Positions 22,340 to 33,300 of a stretch of DNA of 64,000 nucleotides are shown one piece after another (the stretch's first letter is position 1; every line of letters starts with the position of its first letter). This DNA is from Trachythela sp. YZ-2020 (lineage: Eukaryota; Cnidaria; Anthozoa; Malacalcyonacea; Clavulariidae). The notes below the pieces were generated by a model. It was not told the origin of the DNA. It did not search any database and saw only the letters and a list, made by a program, of their open reading frames with translations. The stretch is from positions 558,001-622,000 of the forward strand of contig JADLSH010000113.1 of the NCBI GenBank assembly GCA_016169945.1. The letters run 5' to 3'. Position numbers and translations under genes: made by a program.

Positions 22340-23326
22340 TTAAACTAAGACTCCACAGTGATGGAAAAACCTGCGACACATCTCTGGTGTTAATTCTTCT
22401 AATCCACGCAATATTGCTACTTCAGTAAAATTTATTGATAAATGCTCGTGTTTTCTCAAGTATTGTTTAAGAACTCTAAAGCTAAACTCACAAGTGTTGA
22501 ATTCTGGGAATATGGGGCTGAAATACCAAAGTTACTCCTTTCACCTAAAATTCGCCGTAATTCTGCTTCAGCAAATCGGCCGTGATGGAAGCCACAATTA
22601 TCCATCACAACAACATCTCCATTTGATAATACGGGATTCCCATAAATTGGATCAACAATCTGTAAGCTTTCATTAAAATGGAGCATTTCATTCGATGCTC
22701 CTTCTAAAATTCCAAAGTGACTGATACCAAACACACTTTGTAGTAGATTTACAGTATAGTTGCAATTGGAAGCATATCGCTTGATCTCTATGGCAGGCTT
22801 TCCTTTTCGCGCGTGACCATAAATGCGATTTAGTCGTTGTTTTGACTGAGCATTCATCGAAAAAATGAACTTTATTCGGATCAGCTTCACTCATTTGCAT
22901 TATATAATTTATCATTCGTACTTGATTTGCCTCTGTGCAAGATTCTTCAGGTACTACATGCAATTTTTTGTAAGTATATTGCAAATCCTTACGTAAAATG
23001 TCACTTATCGTTGAACTGGCGGGAAGGTTTTCAGGCGTACATACTCCATCGCGTACTAGAGCAGCTTGTAATTCTACTGTAGTCGTGCTCGGTTTATCAA
23101 ATTTTTGATACTCAATATGTTCAACTACATTGGGATTGGCAATCTCAGGTTTTAATGCTAGTAAATGTTCCCTTTCCGCAACATTTGTTACGATATTCGA
23201 CGCTGTTCTGTTCGATATTCCTAATTTAGAAGCAATACTCTTAAAGCTTTCACCTTGCGCCCATAATGCTACAACACGTTCTCGATTTGGTAAAGAAATC
23301 GTTTTATTTTTTTGTGTGAACGCCAT
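22340..23326 (-). pseudogene. DD37E transposase, IS630/Tc1-mariner superfamily (broken)
   Basis: Starts MAFTQKNKTISLPNRERVVA with a helix-turn-helix (SFKSIASKLGISNRTASNIV). The catalytic residues are visible: first Asp in VHFFDECSVKT, second in VVVMDNCGFHHG, and a Glu 37 residues after the second Asp in PEFNTCEFSFRVLKQYL, giving DD37E. The superfamily's GHARKGKP and SAPYS motifs are present. Two shifts interrupt the frame: one after KTTT near 22840 and one after APYS near 22520. Beyond the second the frame continues to a TAA at 22342-22340. Total length is about 329 residues, normal for the superfamily. The encoded enzyme would cut and paste the element at TA sites, but this copy cannot make a full protein. 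Confidence 0.85.
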
Positions 23327-23389
23327 AAAATGTTTTGAGCAAGTGAGGAACCTACGAATTTACGAATTGCAATTTGAATCTTCGAATTG

Positions 23390-23478
23390 CAAATTGCGCG
23401 GGGCAATTAGCCAATGAACATTACGAAATTGACAGGTATGTTGCAATACACAGGGGAACACAACATCCGGTTTGACTG
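23390..23478 (-). repeat. Right terminal inverted repeat of the transposon
   Basis: Reverse complement starts CAGTCAAACCGGATGTTGTG and matches the left terminus closely to about 88 bp. It is followed by TA at 23479-23480. Confidence 0.9.
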
Positions 23479-23939
23479 TAAATAGCAAACCTGCAAATTT
23501 AAAGTGATCATATTTCAAATTCAAAAATAAATACGCGGCAATCAGGATAAATACAAAAGCAGCGTATACTTAACTTCTGTGTAAATGTAGTTTAAAAGAA
23601 TGGCAAGAAATTATTTAATAAGTAATGGCATTTAGTGTTTGAACACGTTGCATTACGCCATTTGACAAGCTCACAAAATTAACAAGCGTAACAAAACTTG
23701 TTCAGAACTAAACGTCTAAACACAACAAGAAGCCAAAACTGTACCTTTAGTATTCTTCTTGCTGCTAACCGTCTTCTTACGTCGTTCAAACGCGAAAGCA
23801 CTTGTAGGAAGATACATAATTTGGGCGAATTTTTTGCTATCTTCTACAACCAAAGATCAAGCGTAGGTTGCAGGGTTTTATACCCGGTGCTAGGGCAATT
23901 ATGCCGGTATCCGAGGAAAATGTTGTTGAACGAGGACAG

Positions 23940-24115
23940 GCAGTCTTTAATAGTCAAGGGTGGTCAACATGCAGTTTCACGTGGTCAACATGCAGTTATC
24001 AGAGTGAGAAATCAATGTTAATTTTTCTCAATAGATGTAGAAGTCTTGTATTTGGTGGCAAATAAATAGAATTGAGAGATGTAGTTTAACCATCCCCTGA
24101 AGTTGACCACCATCT
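23940..24115 (+). repeat. Copy of the 'gtggtcaacatgcagtta' MITE
   Basis: Contains 'gggtggtcaacatgcag', a direct partial duplication 'cacgtggtcaacatgcagttatcagagtgag', then 'cttgtatttggtggcaaata' and the complementary end 'cctgaagttgaccaccatct'. This matches the family seen in full at 30867-31078. Confidence 0.6.
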
Positions 24116-24368
24116 CAACAAACATTTTGTTTTAAGATAAACTATGCCAATTACTCTGCTGATTATTCACAATATTGATCACTCTATTATCAACTAAATT
24201 TGTTTATCAATTACATAGACATGCTACCTTAACCGCTGAACAATTTATGTAAAACACTTGCTAACAATAATTTACAAAATATAAATATTTTCTCGTATAT
24301 AGTTTCTCAATTTTCTTACAACAAACTTCAATATTCTCTCTATATTATTGCTTCAGTTCTCGTTCTAA

Positions 24369-25314
24369 TTATCTCTTTGATATTTCACTTTCTGGGCCAT
24401 TCTCTTCCTTTGATTCTAAAGGCAAATTCTCCTGCGTTTCATTGAACTCAAATATTTTCTGTTCAGCCTCAGTTTCTTCACGAATAAACCCGTAATATAC
24501 TACGAGTGAGAACATACCAAAACTAATGATAAATGCTCGGTACGAGTTTATTTTACTCGAGTCATATTGTAGAGTATCGTTCACTGTGTGTTGTTGCGCC
24601 GGTGATTTTGAGTATGCTATCGGCTCGTCTTTATTGATTTGGTCATTTTTGGAAGAGTTGTGCCTCATTTGTCCCCGCAGCGCTGTGATCTGCCCATTAA
24701 TTGCACGACTTCTGAAAAAATGGCTCTTTACATAAATTATCAAATTGAAGACATGAAAATATATGGGCTCCTTCTCGATATATGAGCAACCGAAATAGGC
24801 AATTAGGGATTATTAGGGTTAGGTTGGGGGTTAAGATTAGGGTTAGTTGCTCATATATCGAGAAAGCGCCAAAATTTGTAACATAATCTCAAATGTAGTG
24901 TAGGTAGTCCACTGTAGGTAGTATTCTAGAACATATTGGTGTGGTACTGTGGTTTGTCTAAAGTTCTAATGTACCCCCAAAAACATTAAATACACTTACA
25001 ACATTTCGAACGAAGGCACTTCGCCAGGAGGCTAATAAGGACTGCTATCTACTGACGAAGGTCCTTCGCTCAAAACATAGAAGTGCTTTCAATCGTTTTC
25101 AGGTAGTTCATACACAAACTACAGAACTGACAGAAGTGGGCAGCTCAAAATGTACAATACCTTGCATAAATATTACTCCTAAGTACCTTTTACATAACCA
25201 CTATTATTATTTTTAACACTACCTGCGTAAAAATCTGCTGCTACTTCTCCGGACAAACGCATTCTCGCCAACATTTCTCAAAAGAAATCCCGCCACTCTT
25301 GTGAAAGTCGCCAT
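24369..25314 (-). CDS. UQCC4: Ubiquinol-cytochrome c reductase complex assembly factor 4-like
   Basis: Two exons, 25223-25314 and 24369-24711, give 435 nt (144 aa). The start ATG at 25314 is followed by an Arg-rich, Phe-rich, acid-poor N-terminus (MATFTRVAGFLLRNVGENAF) that looks like a mitochondrial presequence. The second exon has DEPIAYSKSPAQQHTV, one membrane segment (FIISFGMFSLVVYYGFI, about residues 86-102) and directly after it REETEAEQKIFE. The pair 'PI.(F/Y)S.SKA..H' and 'REE(S/T)EA(D/E)Q' around a single membrane helix is the signature of CCSMST1/UQCC4 (human C16orf91), a small inner-membrane factor for complex III assembly. The C-terminus is acidic. It is divergent from RPS9 with 254 bp between start codons. 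Confidence is moderate to good; the match is from memory of the family. Confidence 0.8.
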
Positions 25315-26554
<1,240 letters not shown>

Positions 26555-26719
26555 AAATGGTAAGGGTGCCACCCCCTCTTGCAATCTTTACCCCACACCC
26601 CCCTCTACTACAATTTAACTGGGTGAAGTATTAATTGCATTCATTTCTTTTTAGGCATTTCAGCAAGGCTAAAAACATGAAGAAAGCATGTGGATATGTC
26701 TTTGTGAATATTGAATATT

Positions 26720-26725
26720 AATAAA
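26720..26725 (+). promoter_or_regulatory. Polyadenylation signal of RPS9
   Basis: AATAAA in 'attaataaaagtttcttgat', about 65 bp into the exon that follows the 3'UTR intron and ahead of a T-rich run (tttttgttttgtttt). This is the expected position for the 3' end of RPS9. Confidence 0.8.
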
Positions 26726-26729
26726 AGTT

Positions 26730-27946
26730 TCTTGATGCCAATTTTTGTTTTGTTTTATAATTTTCTTAGGGGGGGAAGCCTAATCAGTAAAGTTTGGTTT
26801 CCAAATGTGAACTAGGTTTTTAAACTTTAAAGAGGCTCAAGAACGTGCCTTTGAAATATCCAATGGATCATGTTGCCCTGTACTAGCCTAGTAGGAGAGA
26901 TTTGTAGCATGTATGTCTTACACAAGCTGCTATATTCAGTCTTTCATTACCTATTAGCAAAGCCCAAATAATAAATAAGGGCACAGTAGGGCTAAGCCCA
27001 AATTATAAAATGACATGGGCAAATGGTATGGTTAACCATTAACACTCAAAGTAAGGTCATATGGCATTAGACCAGCATTTCTAGACAGAAAAATGAATTT
27101 TGAAAAAGGAAATTTTTTACACAAACGACGAAATGTCTTTTGGAAAGTGGAAACAGAGAAAGTGTTTCCACAACCTTCACAACATTGAAACAAATTTCGT
27201 TTTTCACAAAATATTTTTGCAACGTTACCCGAGGTGGAAACACTGAAAATAACAAAAACATATATAATTATGATATTAATTATCGATTTTTGAGATAATC
27301 TATATTATGATTATTGAACAATTGCACTATTAAAATAAAGGTATTTATCAAATCTACAATATATCTGAAGTCCTTTATGTAAAATTTCGGATATTACAAT
27401 ACATATACATCTGTCAAAATTTGCGCGTGCAAAATCGCCATTAATGTGCATTAATTAATTGTCACGCTACCATGCATAATTGGCTACCTCTGATTGGCTA
27501 CCATGCCATTAGTCAGGAATAACCATTTCCGTATCTTAAATGTTTTGACATTGCGATTACTGTATAGACAAGGTATGTGGACGCATTAACCCTTTTGAAA
27601 CTGCGATTAATGTTAACAGTATACAAGGTATAAAAAATAATACTTTATTATCATGACTTAGAGTAGTATAAAGTAGTTACAATATGGAAGGATACAACAT
27701 TTCAACACTCCAGTCTAGTTTTCATCAGAGGTGATCTAAGCCCATAAATAGCTGTTATAGATGCAATGGATGATGCCATTGACCAACAAGGTGGAGACTA
27801 AATGTTGGGTTGTGAAATATGTAATTCGACCTGGGATTACATTTACTTAAACCAGAGTAGTGAATTCTGGTAATCTTATTAGTTTGGCATTAGATTTATA
27901 AATATATAAGTCCTATATTTGGTAATATCTAGTGTATAAACAAGTC
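26730..27946. other. Intergenic region between RPS9 and ADPRH
   Basis: Contains AT-rich unique-looking sequence. No domain-bearing frame is seen. The last few hundred bases should include the ADPRH promoter and possibly a non-coding first exon, but no core element stands out. Confidence 0.4.
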
Positions 27947-29548
27947 ATGGTAGAATCAGACTTAGCTGAAAGATACAAAGCTGTGATGGTACTTAGTGGT
28001 GTCGGCGACGCACTAGGCTATAAAAACGGCTCGTGGGAATTTTGCCACAGCGGTGCTGCAATTCACAACGAATTACAACAGCTTGGAGGGTTAGAAAAGA
28101 TAGATGTAAAGGGATGGAGGGTGAGCGATGATACAGTGTTACATATAGCAACTGCCGAAGCACTGGTTTCCGATTGGTCGACGACAGAGCAACTGTTTTG
28201 CACAATGGCCGCGAAGTACAAAAAGGCATGTGCAGAGGTAGGTCTGGGGAGAATGATTCAGAATTAACAGAGCTAAAGGGAAAACTGTGATGTTTGGTGA
28301 AGTCAAACTGGAAGCACTCTTCTCACATGTGGCCAAGGTGAAATTACAATCATACAACTGCATATTGAAGGTCGAAACCCTGGTCATAGAGGTGAAAGAC
28401 ACATACACTAATCACTGTGCCACTCAACACACCTGATGTTATTTGTGGCTTTCTTTAGGACATGTGGGAGAGAGCACCAGGGCAAACAACAACAAGCTCA
28501 TGTTTCAAATTGAAACCCTTACGTCCGCAAGGTTACGTAATACCTTTCAATCCGCGAGGTGGTGGATGTGGCGCCGCCATGAGAGCCATGTGCATTGGTT
28601 TGATGTTTCCGCATGAGGATCAAGTGGAAATGTTGATTGAAGTTGCTGTGGAAAGTGGCAGAATGACACACAATCATCCTACTGGTTAGTTGATATATTT
28701 TATGATCTCTCCCCCCTGCCCAATATGCTAACACAGTAGGCTCCATGGGGGTACTCCTCCCTCTAATGTGTACCAAAATTTCCACCAGTTGGTAAGTGTT
28801 TACTACAGGATGAAACTGGAGTAATGTGTGGTGTTTGGTTAAACTGGACGCACTCTTCTCACATGAGACTGAGGCAAAATAACAACATTTCTGGAACAGG
28901 ACCTCAATTGCAAAGTTGAAAGACACATGCACTAACCACTATTGAGTATTGCAACCCTCTCTGCATTTCATTCTTCATTCATTAGGTTATCTCGGTTCAG
29001 TCGCGGCAGCATTACTAACAGCATATTCCATCCAGAAGAAACCCTTAGAGAGCTGGGGCGCCGGGTTGTTTAATACTCTACCGAAGGTTTGGGCGTACAT
29101 CACCAAGGTTAACCGAGACGTTGAAGAAAACAAAAACGCTTGGGACTATTTTACCAACAAATGGAAAGTGTACCTCGAACTACGTGGGATAACCGACGGT
29201 ACAAGCCAACCAAGGTTTCCAGAGAAATACGGAATCCCAGAGCGGGATGCATTTTATAAATCTGTCAGTTTTTCTGGCTGGGGTGGGGCAAGCGGACATG
29301 ATGCCCCCATGATTGCTTACGATGCATTCTTGAGGGCAAGAGAGTCGTGGTATGAGTTGTGTTCAGGGTCGATGTTTCATGGTGGCGACAGTGATAGTAC
29401 GGGGGTAATGGCCGCAGCATGGTGGGGAGGCGTATATGGTATGAAACAGGTACCCCCCTGTAATTACAGTAAACTGGAGTATGGTGAAAGGCTGGAGAAA
29501 CTTGCGGATGCTTTGTATAAAGCATCCAAGTCTAGACACGGAAAATAG
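27947..29548 (+). CDS. ADPRH: ADP-ribosylarginine hydrolase (DraG family)
   Basis: Removes ADP-ribose from arginine residues. Three exons, 27947-28237, 28459-28684 and 28986-29548, total 1080 nt, 359 aa (human ADPRH 357). Near the N-terminus [20 protein letters not shown] matches the family start. Metal-binding elements are visible: [18 protein letters not shown] (SDDT) and, near the C-terminus, [17 protein letters not shown] (the GDSDST metal loop). Between them lie [25 protein letters not shown] at the exon 2/3 junction, and [18 protein letters not shown]. All expected catalytic Asp residues appear intact, so an active enzyme is likely. Both introns contain reverse-oriented SINE bodies. Confidence 0.95.
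28268..28440 (-). repeat. SINE body without tail array
   Basis: Reverse complement shows the head ('gtggcacagtgattagtgta...', 'agggtttcgaccttcaat') and the 'cctt(g)gccacatgtgagaaga' body. It lies in intron 1 of ADPRH and lacks the amplified tail. The head carries a degenerate B box. Confidence 0.7.
28790..28960 (-). repeat. SINE body, second copy in ADPRH
   Basis: Reverse-oriented body and head in intron 2, with 'gtgttactacaggatgaaac'-like core remnants, 'ctggacgcactcttctcaca' and the head ending near 'caatactcaatagtggttagtgc'. The end is about 25 bp from the exon 3 acceptor. Confidence 0.65.
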
Positions 29549-30329
29549 GCAAATTCATGTACTATTATGTTACCAGCATCAGAATTTAGGTACAATTATA
29601 CCACTTGACAACTAGTACAGTAGGAACAGCATCCAAAAATATAATGCTATATGACGTTTGTATGTTCAGCAATTTCATGCTATTATAAATTATTATCAAT
29701 CCAATTATTTGTGAGTGTTATGTTATGTTGATTAAATATGATTTTCCATAAAGTAATTAAAATAGTTTCTTGACATGTATAAAAGTAATAAAACTAAGCA
29801 GAATTTTTGGCAATCTATATTAAGAATCTAATTTTAATAAATGATCTAGTTGTATTAAAAATGTTATTGTTTTAAGATTGCTTTGTACAGTTGCCTGATG
29901 TTTTACTGTAATAATATGTATTATGAAAAAAGTACATAGTTTTTTGAGACATCTGAAACTTGTAGGAGTAAGTAGGAATATGATGAAACAGTTTTTGCGT
30001 AAATAATTTTAAGGGTTGCATGACAGCCTCCAAGGCGGGCCTCACGACTAAATCTTTCTTGACAAATCAATTGTGGGTTTTGAGATGAAGATTTTATAGA
30101 ATTCTGAAGATTATAACAACACTGTATGATCTTCTGAATTGTGTAAAATGTTTCTCACAAAACGCAGGAAATGGCATTTCAAAGACTTTAGATTTCAAAA
30201 TCCTGAGGCTATACGCTAAGGGTATTTATATTTGCCAAATGGAAATTATTGTTTTTCTACATGGGTTGTGCATTACTGTATTTTACCCCCAATGCACCTG
30301 GGCCAGCGACCTGTTTCATCAACGCGGTT
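29549..30329. other. Spacer between convergent ADPRH and the Ig/CUB receptor
   Basis: AT-rich and probably the two 3' untranslated regions. Several AATAAA-type words occur (for example near 29789 and 29835). No coding sequence is recognised. Confidence 0.45.
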
Positions 30330-33300
30330 CTATTCACTTACAATGGAGACGTAATCCTGATCAGAACTTTGCATTCCTTCCACCGACCACCCATCAGACC
30401 GTTCATTCCCAGCTTTCTCCCGACGCAATGACTCGTAAATATTCGCATCTTCATTGTCTCGATCTGCTGTGAGCGTAGTGTATATCTCTTCCAGAAAACT
30501 TAGCTCGAAGTTCCAAGGGACCGGGTCCTCCTCTGACACACACCCCTCGTTCACACTCGCGTAGACGTTCTGTGATTGGTCAAGGTTTTCACAAGGTTGT
30601 TCGTTCCCAGGGCCTTCGAGAACTTCGTATAATGGACCATCTTCTGTCTGATTGGTTGACTGCCCAGACGAGTCCTTTTCGCAGGGAATATGATAGAGAA
30701 TGATTTCGCATCCTGAAGGGCATTCGTTCAATTCATGCCCTTGTCTTTCTGTATCTAGGAGAATGATTAAAGATTTTGTCCAATTTTATCGTCAATTTCT
30801 TGGATGTGTTGGGTTGGTTAGTGCATGTGTCTTTCATCTCTGTGACCAGGGTTTGATTTCTGCAATTGGTGGGTCTCACCACGTGTTACAGGGCAGCAGA
30901 TGGTGGTCAACTTCAGAAATGTTGACACTTATAGGAGCAAGAAAATTAACTACATCTCTCAATTTTATTTATTTGCCTTCAAATACAAGACTACTATGTA
31001 TAATGAAAAGAATTATTTTCTCACTTTGATAACTGCAGGTTGGCGACCATTTGCTGCAATTATAATGAGACCCACCTATATGCAGTTGTCTGATTATAAT
31101 TTCACATGTGAGAAAAGTACTTTAAGGCTGACATTATTGTGGGTATTCTCCAGGCACTCCGCTCTTCGCTTGTGGTAACACTGAACCAACTAAGGAGACG
31201 AACTACGATAGCTTATTGTAGAATTATTATCTACACTGGACCCTCAAGTTTGAGATTGTAATGAAATACATGCTTGCATAATATATAACTTTGCATAACT
31301 AACCTTCTTTTCTGGCGTCAGTGTTATTTCCTTTAATACAAGTTAGTATGAAATTCCCTTTCCTACAAAAACAATAATAATGAATTCTTAAACATACTAT
31401 GATTTAAACTAAACAAAATTGATATTAATCAAGTCCTCACCACTCTGACCGACTATAATCTCACCTCAGTCGCATGTGAAAAGAGTACTTCACCAAAAAG
31501 AGATGGCTCTTATTGGACCATTCAGAAGAACAGTTTAGAACTAATAAAGCTACCCTGGATAAATGTGAAGGAGATGGCTATCAAGTCTTACCTTCTTATT
31601 ATCAAAATTAATGCAATCACAAGAACAACGACGCACAAGAAGGCAACCACACCGTAGACGACAGCAGTACTTTCATTCGTGGTACTTTCATTCGTGGTAC
31701 TTTCTTTCGTGGTACTTTCTTTCGTGGTACTTTCATTCGTGGTACTTTCTTTCGTGGTACTTTCTACGAAATGAAAGAAAGCAAGGCTTGATATATTAAC
31801 TCCTCCCACAATTCATTACTAGATTCATAAAATAATTATATACAAGGAGTCAAGGTCTATTAATACCTGTAATAGTTCTCGTTGTAGAAATTGTGTGCCC
31901 ACTTGTTTGATGTTCTGTTGGGAGGGAAGTAGGTTCAGTGATCGGTAAGGTGGTGGGCCCTAAAAGATAGAATCATATATACGGTTAAAGTTTTTATGGA
32001 TTATTGGCATTTTACCCTGGATCAATAAGAGAGGACTCTTACTAGACCTCTAGGGAGAACAGTTTAGAACTGATAGAGCTATCCAGTATAAATAAAGTTA
32101 GTTTAGGTTTCCTCCTGTAGTAACACTGGATCAATAAGGGATGACTCTTACTAGACCTCTAGGAAGAACAGTTAATTAAAAGTTAGTTTAGTTGGTACCT
32201 GTTATCCAGTATGTTGCATTGAATCCTCGATGTCCACCACCACAAGAACCAGACTTAAAAAACAATCTGAAGGCAGACAAATAAGATGTAAATGAGGGAC
32301 GTGTCTGAGGTGAAAATGACCACGACATTCCCGACATATCACCATCATTAATTTGGAGATGATCACTGCAAGGGCGACCACCGACATCAAAATGGTCAAT
32401 TTCGAGATACAGTGTGTTTTGTCTTGGTTCGGGGTACGGTTTTATAATCCATAGACACTCAATGTTGGATGGGTAAGGATTAGGGAAGTTTGGTGTACTG
32501 ATTGAACCATATGCTGTTGATAGTGTACCTCCACAACCTAAGAGAAAAACATGCCAAATTTATTCATTTATACTGGATAGCTCTGTCAGTTCTAAACTGT
32601 TCTTCCTAGAGGTCCAGTAAGAGTCATCCCTTATTGATCCAGTGTTACTACAGGAGGAAACCTAAACTAAACTAACTTTATTTATATTGGATAGCTCTAT
32701 CAGTTCTAAACTCTTCTCCCTAGAGGTCCAGTAAGGATCATCCCTTATTGATCCAGTGTTACTACAGGAGGAAACCTAAACTAAACTAACTTTATTTATA
32801 TTGGATAGCTCTATCAGTTCTAAACTGTTCTTCCTAGAGGTCCAGTAAGGGACATCTCTTATTGATCCAGTGTCACTACAGGAGGAAACCTAAACTAAAC
32901 TAACTTTATTTATACTGGATAGCTCTATCAGTTCTAAACTGTTCTCTCTAGAGGTCCAGTAAGAGCCATCTCTTATTGATCCAGTGTTACTACAGAAGGA
33001 AACCTAAACTAAACTAACTTTATTTATACTGGATAGCTCTATCAGTTCTAAACTGTTCTCTCTAGAGGTCCAGTAAGGGACATCTCTTATTGATCCAGTG
33101 TCACTACAGGAGGAAACCTAAACTAAACTAACTTTATTTATACTGGATAGCTCTATCAGTTCTAAACTGTTCTCCCTAGAGGTCCAGTAAGAGCCATCTC
33201 TTATTGATCCAGTGTTACTACAGAAGGAAACCTAAACTAAACTAACTTTATTTATACTGGATAGCTCTATCAGTTCTAAACTGTTCTCTCTAGAGGTCCA

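Larger units (their letters stand above)
20011..23478. mobile_element. IS630/Tc1-mariner-superfamily DNA transposon with two convergent genes
   Basis: The 3468-bp element is bounded by inverted termini starting CAGTCAAACCGGAT and flanked by TA on both sides (20009-20010, 23479-23480; TTTA/TAAA context). The left terminus 20011-20100 and the complement of 23390-23478 match over about 88 bp with few differences. The minus strand holds a DDE transposase (22340-23326), and the plus strand holds a second protein-coding region (20158-21855). The two are convergent, with about 480 bp between the stops. Both are broken by single-base shifts, so this copy is probably inactive. It sits between SGSM3 and UQCC4. 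Confidence 0.88.
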
